NCBI GenBank assembly: GCA_036258795.1
Contig: DATACZ010000154.1
Span: 1-5,183 of the forward strand
Direction: 5' to 3'
Length of the DNA: 5,183 nt
Origin: DATACZ01 sp036258795
GTDB taxonomy: Bacteria > Actinomycetota > CADDZG01 > JAHWKV01
Every line of letters begins with the position of its first letter. The stretch's first letter is position 1. The position numbers and the translations under genes are program-made. This document shows positions 1-4,451 of this stretch, one piece after another. The notes beneath the pieces are model-generated. The model did no database searches. It was not told the origin of the DNA and was given only the letters and a program-made list of their open reading frames with translations.

Positions 1-1
1 C

Positions 2-136
2 GACGGGCAGGTAATAAAGATGAAGGTCCGCGACATATCCCGGCAGGGACGAGACACCACCGGCGTCAGGGTTATGAGGCTGGACTCAGGCGTTACCATT
101 GCGGCAATTGCTCCGGTGAACGAGGACATCATCTAG
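2..136 (+). CDS. gyrA: DNA gyrase subunit A, C-terminal end (partial)
   Basis: The window enters in the middle of a gene; the last 44 codons end in TAG at 134-136. The peptide begins DGQVIKMKVRDISRQGRDT and continues with TGVRVMRL and a VTIAAIAPVNED tail. This is the last blade of the GyrA C-terminal beta-pinwheel, where G-x-V-I, the I-S-x-Q-G-R motif, T-x-G-V-R and a terminal A-I-A-x-V are the family pattern. GyrA is the breakage-reunion subunit of the type II topoisomerase that introduces negative supercoils; this domain wraps DNA. ParC has a similar domain, but the tRNA-Ile 34 bases downstream matches the actinobacterial gyrA neighbourhood and favours GyrA. The tail is short and lacks the acidic extension some gyrases carry. 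The catalytic part lies outside the window. Confidence 0.93.
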   Translation, partial: DGQVIKMKVRDISRQGRDTTGVRVMRLDSGVTIAAIAPVNEDII

Positions 137-153
137 GCAGAGCCCAACCCGGG

Positions 154-159
154 TAAAAT
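154..159 (+). promoter_or_regulatory. Candidate -10 element for tRNA-Ile
   Basis: TAAAAT matches the sigma-70 type -10 consensus at five of six positions and ends 11 bases before the first tRNA base. This would put the transcription start near 166-167 and give a very short 5' leader. No convincing -35 hexamer lies 16-18 bases upstream, where the gyrA stop codon sits. The tRNA could also be read through from gyrA. Inferred from sequence only. Confidence 0.4.
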
Positions 160-170
160 CGCTCCCTTCG

Positions 171-244
171 GGGGCTATAGCTCAGCCGGTTAGAGCGCAG
201 CACTGATAATGCTGAGGTCCCTGGTTCGATTCCAGGTAGCCCCA
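171..244 (+). tRNA. trnI(gau): tRNA-Ile (anticodon GAU)
   Basis: A complete 74-nt cloverleaf. The acceptor stem GGGGCTA (171-177) pairs with TAGCCCC (237-243), and A244 is the discriminator. The D arm is GCTC/GAGC. The anticodon stem CAGCA/TGCTG (198-202 and 210-214) closes the loop CTGATAA with anticodon GAT at 205-207, which reads ATC and ATT. The T arm is CCTGG/CCAGG with loop TTCGATT. The 3' CCA is not encoded (ACCC follows), so it must be added by nucleotidyltransferase. The gene lies 34 bases after gyrA, as in many actinobacteria, where tRNA-Ala normally follows directly; here tRNA-Ala is 1.25 kb away. Confidence 0.98.
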
Positions 245-256
245 CCCGTACCAGCT

Positions 257-293
257 AAGAAGGCTCCCAGCTTGCGGCTCTGTTAGCCTTTTT
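257..293 (+). terminator. Possible terminator after tRNA-Ile
   Basis: AAGGCT (260-265) is the exact reverse complement of AGCCTT (285-290). The pairing can extend outward through GAA/TTT-type pairs (one G-U) to 257-293 and ends in a run of five T at 289-293. The loop of about 19 bases contains a smaller AGC/GCT pairing. The stem is weaker and the loop longer than in a classical intrinsic terminator, and the T run is partly inside the stem. The start codon of the next small gene is only two bases beyond it. Confidence 0.35.
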
Positions 294-295
294 CG

Positions 296-445
296 ATGGG
301 CAATAACACGCGCTGGCTCGGGCTGGCGGCCGTGGGAGCACTTGTCGCCTGGGCCCTCAGCCAGAAAAAGAAGGAATTACCCCCAGAGGGGATCTGGAAA
401 GACGCTCTCCCGAGCAAAAACTCCTCCGTCCAAGGCAGCGGTTGA
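296..445 (+). CDS. Small single-TM protein, DLW-39-like candidate
   Basis: A 49-residue frame with ATG at 296 and TGA at 443-445. Residues 7-22 (WLGLAAVGALVAWALS) form one hydrophobic helix, followed by QKKKE, so the C-terminus is predicted to face the cytoplasm. The tail has a PPEGIWKDALPS segment. Its stop overlaps the TTG start of the next gene as TTGA, the usual sign of translational coupling, which is the main reason to believe it is real. An in-frame TAG at 284-286 rules out a longer N-terminus. No Shine-Dalgarno is visible and a terminator-like hairpin ends just before the ATG, so the mRNA may be leaderless. From memory, a tiny one-helix family called DLW-39, with a helix followed by a D-L-W motif, occurs near gyrA and its tRNAs in actinobacteria. 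The G-I-W-K-D-A segment here could be a divergent form. Function unknown. Confidence 0.7.
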   Translation: MGNNTRWLGLAAVGALVAWALSQKKKELPPEGIWKDALPSKNSSVQGSG

Positions 446-1503
446 TACGGGTCGCAGTTCTCGGGTCCTCCTCGGTGGTCCCCCTGCTCACTGCCTCCCT
501 CTCCGAGCATCCAGAGGTCGGCCAGCTGGCGGGGGGAGTAAGCGTTGGGGTTGAGGAGGCTATTTCTCATAGCGACGTAGTCATCGGCTGCTGGCCGCCG
601 GGATCTGGCCAGGAGCAGGATGTCGCGCTGGCGGCCCTCGAGGCCCACGTCCCCTATATCTCAAGCAGTGACTCCCCGGAGGACTTTCAAGCGCTCTGGG
701 AACTACGGGACCGAGCCGCGGATGCCAATTCGCTGATAGTCACGGGCATGAGCTGGACGCCTGGGATCACCAACCTGATGGCGGCGGCAGGGGCCTCCGC
801 CCTCGATGAGGCATCGGCGGTGCGGGTTGCCTGGGTCGGCTCCACCGCCGGGGTGGGGGCCAAGGAGATCCTCCGCAAGGCAGTGAGCGCCCTGAACGGG
901 GTGGCCATGGTCTTCGAGTCCGACAGCTGGGTTCTGGAGGAGGCCGGCGGAAGGCCCGAGCAAGTTTTCTTCCCTGAACCCCTGGGCTGGAATCAGGTGC
1001 GCCTGTGCGCCGCAGTCGAGACGCTATCCCTTCCGTCGACCATCGCCGGCGTCAAGCAGGTCACGGTGCAGGCCGGTCTTGTGGAGCCGATAACAGACCA
1101 GCTAGTTCGGGGAGTGTCATCGCTGGGCCGTTATCTTCCGCCCAGGCGCCTTATGGGCTGGACGAGCGCCGCGGCTCGGGTTCTTCCGCCGGGGGCCGGC
1201 GCCGGGGGAGTCGGTCATCCCTGGTCGGGGGTCCGCGTGGACGTCACAGGACTGAAGGCAGGCTCGAAGGTGACCCTCACTTACGGGCTGGTCGACCTAA
1301 TGCCCAACCTCATGGTCGCACCGCTTGTGGTCGCCGCCCTGACCTTGGGCCGCTCCCACGATGAGCTGACTGGCGTACTCCCACCCGAGGTGGCCTTCCA
1401 ACCGCTGGACTTCTTTGCCGGCCTGGCCGAAAGGGGCGTGCGAGTAGCGGTCCTGGAGAGGGATCCGTTGAGCGCCCATACAATGGTTCCGCCGGGGCCG
1501 TAG
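442..1503 (+). CDS. Saccharopine dehydrogenase-like NAD(P)-binding protein
   Basis: A 353-residue protein starting at TTG 442. The first beta strand (IRVAVLG) begins at once, no ATG or GTG start lies upstream in frame, and a weak AAGG precedes it by six bases. Family signs are an N-terminal Rossmann-like half (1-100), the G-x-S-W-x-PG-x-x-N segment at 102-111, the FFPEPLGW then VETLSLP stretch at 176-198, and a C-terminal GVLPPEVAF...LDFFAGLAERGV segment at 311-333. These fit the saccharopine dehydrogenase/carboxynorspermidine reductase-like superfamily. The nucleotide loop reads GSSSVV rather than G-x-G-x-x-G, so cofactor use is uncertain and substrate cannot be assigned. It is coupled to the small membrane protein upstream, and its TAG stop lies inside tRNA-Ala. 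Family assignment is fairly secure; enzymatic activity is not. Confidence 0.85.
   Translation: MIRVAVLGSSSVVPLLTASLSEHPEVGQLAGGVSVGVEEAISHSDVVIGCWPPGSGQEQDVALAALEAHVPYISSSDSPEDFQALWELRDRAADANSLIVTGMSWTPGITNLMAAAGASALDEASAVRVAWVGSTAGVGAKEILRKAVSALNGVAMVFESDSWVLEEAGGRPEQVFFPEPLGWNQVRLCAAVETLSLPSTIAGVKQVTVQAGLVEPITDQLVRGVSSLGRYLPPRRLMGWTSAAARVLPPGAGAGGVGHPWSGVRVDVTGLKAGSKVTLTYGLVDLMPNLMVAPLVVAALTLGRSHDELTGVLPPEVAFQPLDFFAGLAERGVRVAVLERDPLSAHTMVPPGP
1479..1484 (+). promoter_or_regulatory. Candidate -10 element for tRNA-Ala inside coding sequence
   Basis: TACAAT matches the -10 consensus at five of six positions and ends nine bases before tRNA-Ala, almost the same spacing as the TAAAAT upstream of tRNA-Ile. 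It lies within the last codons (H-T-M) of the dehydrogenase-like gene. The best upstream -35 is TGGAGA at 1454-1459, four of six matches with a long 19-base spacer. The tRNA may therefore have its own promoter and not depend on processing of the upstream mRNA. Confidence 0.4.
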
Positions 1504-1566
1504 CTCAGCCGGTAGAGCGCTGCCTTTGCAAGGCAGAAGTCAGGGGTTCGAATCCCCTCGGCTCCA
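1494..1566 (+). tRNA. trnA(ugc): tRNA-Ala (anticodon UGC)
   Basis: A complete 73-nt cloverleaf. The acceptor stem GGGGCCG pairs with CGGCTCC and includes the G3-U70 wobble pair that is the main alanine identity element. A1566 is the discriminator. The D arm is GCTC/GAGC. The anticodon stem CTGCC/GGCAG closes the loop TTTGCAA with anticodon TGC. The T arm is AGGGG/CCCCT with loop TTCGAAT. CCA is not encoded. The first ten bases overlap the end of the dehydrogenase-like gene: tRNA bases 8-10 (TAG, 1501-1503) are its stop codon. The D-arm block TAGCTCAGCCGGT is shared with tRNA-Ile, as expected for related tRNAs. Confidence 0.98.
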
Positions 1567-1724
1567 CGAACTACATTGGTGTAACTCCAATTGGCATGTG
1601 GCCCCAAACTGAACCTTTTCCAGGGGAAAGCTATAGGAACCCGAGCGTTTCGCCCCGGACCTCGTGGCTTCGTCGAGGAGCTCGGCTCTCAACCATTGAT
1701 GCCGGCTGAGGCCTTTGAGGTCGT
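1567..1724. other. Gap between tRNA-Ala and the minus-strand operon
   Basis: These 158 bases separate tRNA-Ala (plus) from the end of the convergent minus-strand operon. Weak inverted repeats are visible: ATTGG (1575-1579) with CCAAT (1587-1591), and TTTCC/GGAAA around 1617-1629. Neither has an adjacent T run, so no firm terminator can be called for either direction. No convincing gene was seen; frames crossing it run antisense through the neighbouring gene. Confidence 0.5.
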
Positions 1725-2180
1725 TCAAGGAATCGGTTTGACCACCATGAGATACACGATTGCAAGGACTATGAGACCCAGTATCCCTCCGACGACTTGT
1801 CCGCGCTTGGCCAGCCGCTCGAACTCTGCAGACTCCACCTGTCCGGCATCGAGCAGCGCGATCTGCCGCCTTAGGGTCGGGCTGTAACCGAAGAATGCGA
1901 TGAACCCGAGCAGTAACCACAGTCCGATCGAGGTGGAGATCCAAAAGGTCGAGATGCTAAGAGGCGAAATCGCGACCATAAGAAGACCGGTCAGAAACAA
2001 GAACCCATAAGCAGGATTGGCAAAGCGGTCATCCAGCACCTTGATCGTCCTCAAAACATGTGATTGGTGCTCCGGCTCCTTGGCCGCGCGCGCCAGCCAG
2101 ATCCCGTAGGAGGCGTTGAAGCCAACCGCCATGATGGCAAGCAAGATGTGAACCAGCTTGATGTAAGGGTAGTAGCTCAT
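1725..2180 (-). CDS. DUF2269-type four-TM membrane protein
   Basis: A 151-residue inner-membrane protein. I place the start at the ATG whose complement is 2178-2180: an AGGGAGGT Shine-Dalgarno (complement of 2187-2194) precedes it by six bases. The longer frame reading back to 2303 only adds a polar tail that overlaps the upstream gene. Hydrophobic helices lie at about 6-30 (YIKLVHILLAIMAVGF), 57-76, 80-99 and 130-147. The KLVH-I-L-L-A start of helix 1 with its conserved histidine, and a D-D-R-F...P-A-Y-G loop before helix 2, resemble the DUF2269/predicted integral membrane family. No function is established for that family. It follows the VOC gene by 28 bases on the same strand, so the two are probably co-transcribed. 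Family call moderately confident. Confidence 0.8.
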   Translation of the reverse strand: MSYYPYIKLVHILLAIMAVGFNASYGIWLARAAKEPEHQSHVLRTIKVLDDRFANPAYGFLFLTGLLMVAISPLSISTFWISTSIGLWLLLGFIAFFGYSPTLRRQIALLDAGQVESAEFERLAKRGQVVGGILGLIVLAIVYLMVVKPIP

Positions 2181-2186
2181 CCGAAG

Positions 2187-2194
2187 ACCTCCCT
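2187..2194 (-). promoter_or_regulatory. Strong Shine-Dalgarno deciding the DUF2269-type start
   Basis: Read on the minus strand this is AGGGAGGT, six bases from the ATG. It sits in the 28-base gap after the VOC stop codon and is the best ribosome binding site in the window, so it fixes the 151-residue start over the longer 192-residue reading. Confidence 0.75.
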
Positions 2195-2208
2195 TTCTTG
2201 CTTTGCAA

Positions 2209-2613
2209 TTACCCGCTGCCGGGGCTCTCTTGCAGGATCCAGCCGTTGCCGTCGGGACCTTCAAAGAAGACGAACGAGTTCCACTCCCCACCTCGCCCGT
2301 CAACCCACATCCCGTTGTCGAAATGCCGGATCTGGCTCACCTTCACGCCTCGCTCGACCAGCTCAGTCCGGGCCGCCTCGATGTCGGACACGACGAGCTG
2401 AAGGCCCTGCACGGACCCCGGCGGCGTCTGAACGATGCCGGTGCCCACGGCAATCGAGCAGGCTGAGCCTGGAGGCGTCAGCTGTACGAAGTGCATGTCC
2501 TCGCTCACCTTGGTGTCGTGGTCGACGGTAAAGCCCAGCTGCTCGCCGTAAAAGCGCTTCGCTCGGTCCACATCAGACACCGGGATTGCCACCAGCTCGA
2601 GCTTGAGGTCCAT
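2209..2613 (-). CDS. VOC-superfamily (glyoxalase-fold) protein
   Basis: A 134-residue protein made of two beta-alpha-beta-beta-beta modules, the normal length for a single VOC domain. Module 1 starts LELVAIPVSDVDRAKRFYGE (5-24) with a following LGF; module 2 starts LQLVVSDIEAARTELVERGV (71-90). The domain ends FFEGPDGNGWILQE (116-129), the typical closing strand with the C-terminal glutamate (E129). Other VOC proteins carry a histidine near the start of each module; here those places seem to be V8 and Q72, so a classic glyoxalase I metal site looks incomplete. The QLTPPGSACSI segment (44-54) is common in actinobacterial members of unknown substrate. GAGGGAG (complement of 2620-2626) precedes the ATG by six bases. 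It is the first gene of a minus-strand pair. Confidence 0.88.
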   Translation of the reverse strand: MDLKLELVAIPVSDVDRAKRFYGEQLGFTVDHDTKVSEDMHFVQLTPPGSACSIAVGTGIVQTPPGSVQGLQLVVSDIEAARTELVERGVKVSQIRHFDNGMWVDGRGGEWNSFVFFEGPDGNGWILQESPGSG

Positions 2614-2753
2614 GAGATGCTCCCTCGTGTTGCCGTCCGGCCGCCGTCGCAGGCCGTGACCGTATCATCCAACCGGTGAAGTCCCGGATCCTTTCCAGTC
2701 TCTCTCAAGCTCGGCGCTGACAAACCACCTTAAGGCCCTATCGAGGAGCGCGC
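2614..2753. promoter_or_regulatory. Divergent promoter region, VOC operon / DUF1801-type gene
   Basis: This 140-base gap separates two divergently read genes and must hold the promoters of both unless transcription enters from elsewhere. The only hints are weak: GATGAT (complement of 2664-2669) as a minus-strand -10, and CTGACA (2717-2722) as a plus-strand -35 without a matching -10 at proper spacing. No clear palindrome was found. A GAGGAG ribosome binding site at 2743-2748 serves the plus-strand gene. Confidence 0.4.
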
Positions 2754-3140
2754 ATGGATGACCCGTCTAGAGATGTGGAGACCTGGCTCGGCCAGTTGAG
2801 ACCAGATCAGTCGGACAAAGTGAAGTGGCTGGCCGGCCTTGTCCATGAGGCGGTACAAGAGGTTGATGTGGCGATCAAGTGGCGCCAGCTTACCTTCACC
2901 GTCGACGACAACTGGCACCACTGGCTGTGCGCCATCTCCGTGACGGCCCAAGAGGTGAACCTGATGTTCCACAAAGGATCTCTGCTAGATGATCCGGCCG
3001 GGATGCTCGAAGGGCAAGGACGGTATCTGCGGCGTGTCCGTCACCATCGGGCCGTTGCGAATCCGGAAGGGGTTACGGCTCTAGTTCGCCAGGCGATCGT
3101 GCACCAGACCGACATGGGTGAAGGAGGGGGAGCGCCATGA
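2754..3140 (+). CDS. DUF1801 (YdhG-like) domain protein
   Basis: A 128-residue cytoplasmic protein with ATG at 2754, preceded five bases away by GAGGAG. The order of elements fits the DUF1801 fold: an N-terminal helix with W11-L12, an alpha-helical stretch (KVKWLAGLVHEAV, 22-34), then IKWRQLTFTVDDNWHHWLCA (41-60), a V-N-L-M-F-H-K-G strand and turn (68-75), L-L-D-D-P-A-G-M-L-E-G-Q-G (77-89) and R-Y-L-R-R-V-R before a final helix. In this family the W-x-x-P/Q-x-F strand and the F-x-x-G...L-x-D-P-x-G-x-L-x-G pattern are the usual signature. Homologues have no settled biochemical role. The tail after 120 is glycine rich. The TGA stop lies inside a hairpin. It stands alone on its strand and converges with the YceI-like gene. 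Confidence 0.78.
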   Translation: MDDPSRDVETWLGQLRPDQSDKVKWLAGLVHEAVQEVDVAIKWRQLTFTVDDNWHHWLCAISVTAQEVNLMFHKGSLLDDPAGMLEGQGRYLRRVRHHRAVANPEGVTALVRQAIVHQTDMGEGGGAP

Positions 3141-3160
3141 CCGGCTGCCGCTGCCGGTCA
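3138..3160 (+). terminator. Hairpin at the end of the DUF1801-type gene
   Basis: TGACCGGC (3138-3145) and GCCGGTCA (3153-3160) form a perfect eight-pair stem with a seven-base loop. The first three bases are the gene's stop codon. No T run follows, so if it ends transcription it does so without the classical U tract, as is common in high-GC actinobacteria; it may equally protect the 3' end of the mRNA. Confidence 0.5.
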
Positions 3161-3181
3161 CAGCACTCCTCCCGATTGGTC

Positions 3182-3199
3182 GCCTTGGGTTTCCAAGGC
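3182..3199. terminator. Hairpin between convergent genes
   Basis: GCCTTGG (3182-3188) and CCAAGGC (3193-3199) make a perfect seven-pair stem around a GTTT loop. It lies between the convergent DUF1801-type and YceI-like genes, 20 bases beyond the YceI-like stop, so it could serve both directions. There is no flanking T run on either strand. Confidence 0.5.
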
Positions 3200-3218
3200 C
3201 ATGGGTGAGCCATCAACG

Positions 3219-3794
3219 TTAGGCCGCTGATTCCTCGACCTTTACTGCGGCGATCTCGAATTCCAGCGTCACGTTTTCACTTACGAGCAAACCGCCGGCC
3301 TCGAGGGCAACGTTCCAGTTCACGCCCCAGTCCTTGCGGTTTACCGTGGTGGATCCCTCGAAGCCGATTCGGAGCTTGCCCCACGGGTCGATCGCGGCAC
3401 CCATGTACTCGAAGTCGATAGTCACCGGACGGGTGACGTCCTTTATGGTCAAGTCTCCCGTGAGGTGGAAGTGAGCGTCGTCGACTCTTTCTACTCCCGT
3501 CGATTCGAAGGTAATCTCGGGGTACTCGTCCATGGCGAAGAAGTCGTTGCTTCTCAGATGGGCGTCGCGCTGCTCGTTACGGGTGTCGATGCTCTTCGCA
3601 TTGATGACCACCTTGGCACTCGAATCGGCGGGGTTCTCAGCATCGATGTGAGCCCAGCCCTCGAAATCGTTAAAGGAGCCTCGGACCTTGGTGACCAGCG
3701 CGTGCCGGGCAACGAACCCAATGCGACTGTGAGCCGAGTCGATGGTGTAGTCACCCGTCAACCGGTCCCGCTCAGTTTGTGTGGAAACGGGCAT
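3219..3794 (-). CDS. YceI-family lipocalin-fold protein
   Basis: A 191-residue protein matching the whole YceI domain. The signature TIDSAHSRIGFVARHALVTK (17-36) is followed by VRGSFNDFEG. Further family segments are D-x-R-N-E-Q-R-D-A-H-L-R-S-N-D-F-F (70-86), EYPEITFES (89-97), a LTGDLTIKDVTRPVT stretch (111-125) and NRKDWGVNWN with the ending G-G-L-L-V-S-E-N-V. YceI proteins form an extended beta-barrel that binds isoprenoid or other lipophilic molecules; many are periplasmic, but this one has no signal peptide, so it is probably cytoplasmic. AAGGA (complement of 3800-3804 region) lies about six bases before the ATG. It is divergent from an HxlR-type regulator, which is the likely controller. 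Physiological ligand unknown. Confidence 0.93.
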   Translation of the reverse strand: MPVSTQTERDRLTGDYTIDSAHSRIGFVARHALVTKVRGSFNDFEGWAHIDAENPADSSAKVVINAKSIDTRNEQRDAHLRSNDFFAMDEYPEITFESTGVERVDDAHFHLTGDLTIKDVTRPVTIDFEYMGAAIDPWGKLRIGFEGSTTVNRKDWGVNWNVALEAGGLLVSENVTLEFEIAAVKVEESAA

Positions 3795-3814
3795 GTCAGT
3801 TCCTTTCGCTAAAG

Positions 3815-3833
3815 TGCTAGCCAGTGGCTAGCA
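3815..3833. promoter_or_regulatory. Perfect palindrome, candidate operator of the YceI-like gene
   Basis: TGCTAGCC-AGT-GGCTAGCA is a perfect inverted repeat with eight-base arms and a three-base centre, 21 bases upstream of the YceI-like start. A plausible minus-strand -10 (GATAGT, complement of 3834-3839) sits directly beside it, so the palindrome would cover the transcription start. Position and symmetry suit a dimeric repressor; it could alternatively form a 5' UTR hairpin. Confidence 0.5.
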
Positions 3834-3848
3834 ACTATCAATTGGATA
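3834..3848. promoter_or_regulatory. Imperfect operator-like site with ACTATC half-site
   Basis: ACTATC (3834-3839) repeats the right arm of the palindrome in front of the HxlR-type gene, and TATC-AATTG-GATA (3836-3848) is a short inverted repeat. On the minus strand ACTATC reads GATAGT, a four-of-six -10 match for the YceI-like gene. It may be a second binding site for the same regulator. Support is by similarity of a six-base word only. Confidence 0.3.
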
Positions 3849-3945
3849 TCTAATACCTGGAACGGACACCGGGCACTTCTTATTCCCGAGGACGCCTAAG
3901 AGCGGAGATTCACGCATGGGCCGACCGATCCTCGGAGATCACGCC

Positions 3946-3975
3946 TTGCGCACCTTATGCGGATCTGGCTATTCT
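3946..3975 (+). promoter_or_regulatory. Candidate promoter of the HxlR-type regulator
   Basis: TTGCGC (3946-3951) and TATTCT (3970-3975) are separated by 18 bases and match three and four of six consensus positions. The start would fall near 3982, inside the palindrome at 3978-3992, the arrangement expected for autorepression. The hexamers are weak, so this is a suggestion. Confidence 0.35.
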
Positions 3976-3977
3976 TA

Positions 3978-3992
3978 AGATAGTCACTATCT
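3978..3992. promoter_or_regulatory. Perfect palindrome, candidate HxlR autoregulatory operator
   Basis: AGATAGT-C-ACTATCT is a perfect inverted repeat with seven-base arms around one central base, ending 19 bases before the regulator's ATG. The TAGT/ACTA core is the kind of short symmetric element bound by DUF24/HxlR winged-helix dimers (for example TACT-N7-AGTA for YodB). It overlaps the inferred transcription start. Identity of the binder is inferred from position. Confidence 0.5.
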
Positions 3993-4011
3993 AGCTTTGG
4001 AGATAAAAATC

Positions 4012-4386
4012 ATGGAGTTCAATCTGGCCAGCTGTCCGTACTACGACCGGGCAGTGGAGATAATCGGCCGTCGTTGGGCGGGCGCAGTGATCCGCGTGAT
4101 GCTTGCCGGCCGAAGCAGGTTCAGCGACATACGGAACGCCATCCCCGGTATCACCGATCGGGTCTTGTCGCACCGTTTGAGGGATCTGGAGGCCGATGGG
4201 CTGATCACGAGACACATCCACGACGAGCGGCCGGTCAGAATCGAATACCGGCTCACCGAGCGCGGGCGTGCTCTGGCCGCAGTGGTTGACGCTATCAGCA
4301 CCTGGGCAAACGAATGGTTGACCCCTGATTTGGAGCCAGCGGGCGTGGGCACCGTAAGCCCTCAGGAGAGTCTTAGGCGGGCCTGA
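4012..4386 (+). CDS. HxlR/DUF24-family winged-helix transcriptional regulator
   Basis: A 124-residue regulator. ATG 4012 is chosen over the TTG at 3997 because GGAG (3999-4002) lies nine bases before it and the TTG overlaps that ribosome binding site. The family pattern is clear: C8-P9 near the N-terminus, then VEIIGRRWAGAVIRVMLAG (15-33), RFSDIRNAIPGITDRVLSHR (36-55) as the helix-turn-helix, LRDLEADGLITR (56-67), and the wing RPVRIEYRLTERG (73-85), followed by a dimerisation helix with W98. In HxlR relatives the N-terminal cysteine senses quinones, aldehydes or oxidants. Here C8 makes that plausible, but the signal is not visible. It faces the YceI-like gene across palindromes and lies 65 bases before the next gene, so control of both is a reasonable inference. 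Confidence 0.94.
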   Translation: MEFNLASCPYYDRAVEIIGRRWAGAVIRVMLAGRSRFSDIRNAIPGITDRVLSHRLRDLEADGLITRHIHDERPVRIEYRLTERGRALAAVVDAISTWANEWLTPDLEPAGVGTVSPQESLRRA

Positions 4387-4389
4387 GCC

Positions 4390-4433
4390 ATTCACCTCGG
4401 CGTGACAGAAGCCGCCGACGTCCACCAGTGAAT
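4390..4433 (+). terminator. Nested inverted repeats between regulator and membrane gene
   Basis: An outer pair ATTCAC (4390-4395) and GTGAAT (4428-4433) encloses an inner pair TCGGCG (4397-4402) and CGCCGA (4413-4418) with a ten-base loop. The structure fills most of the 65-base gap after the HxlR-type stop. Without a T run it may be a weak or factor-dependent terminator, or a 5' leader structure of the next gene, whose GGAGAG ribosome binding site begins six bases later. Confidence 0.35.
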
Positions 4434-4451
4434 AGATCGGAGAGCCGGGGT

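Noticed and set aside
178..1513. Direct repeat TAGCTCAGCCGGT at 178-190 and 1501-1513 as possible attachment sites
   Set aside because: It is the D-arm region shared by many tRNAs and there is no integrase or other mobility gene between the copies.
1281..1607. Minus-strand frame containing an EGIRTPDFCLAKAALYRLSYGP-like peptide
   Set aside because: That peptide is the antisense translation of tRNA-Ala, a known source of spurious database proteins; the rest is antisense to the dehydrogenase-like gene.
1540..1944. Minus-strand frame ending SSWSRGDSNP
   Set aside because: The tail is again antisense tRNA-Ala, and the rest lies out of frame over the DUF2269-type gene.
2181..2303. N-terminal extension of the DUF2269-type protein to 192 residues
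   Set aside because: It overlaps the end of the VOC gene, is polar and unlike a membrane protein start, and the strong AGGGAGGT site serves the ATG at 2178-2180.
3886..3935. CCGAGGA/TCCTCGG inverted repeat in the YceI/HxlR gap
   Set aside because: The arms are seven bases but separated by 36; without a nearby promoter element or second copy it cannot be distinguished from chance.
3916..3978. A 20-codon plus-strand frame in front of the HxlR-type gene, with a GGAG eight bases upstream
   Set aside because: It lies upstream of the inferred transcription start, has no recognisable leader-peptide feature, and such short frames are expected by chance.
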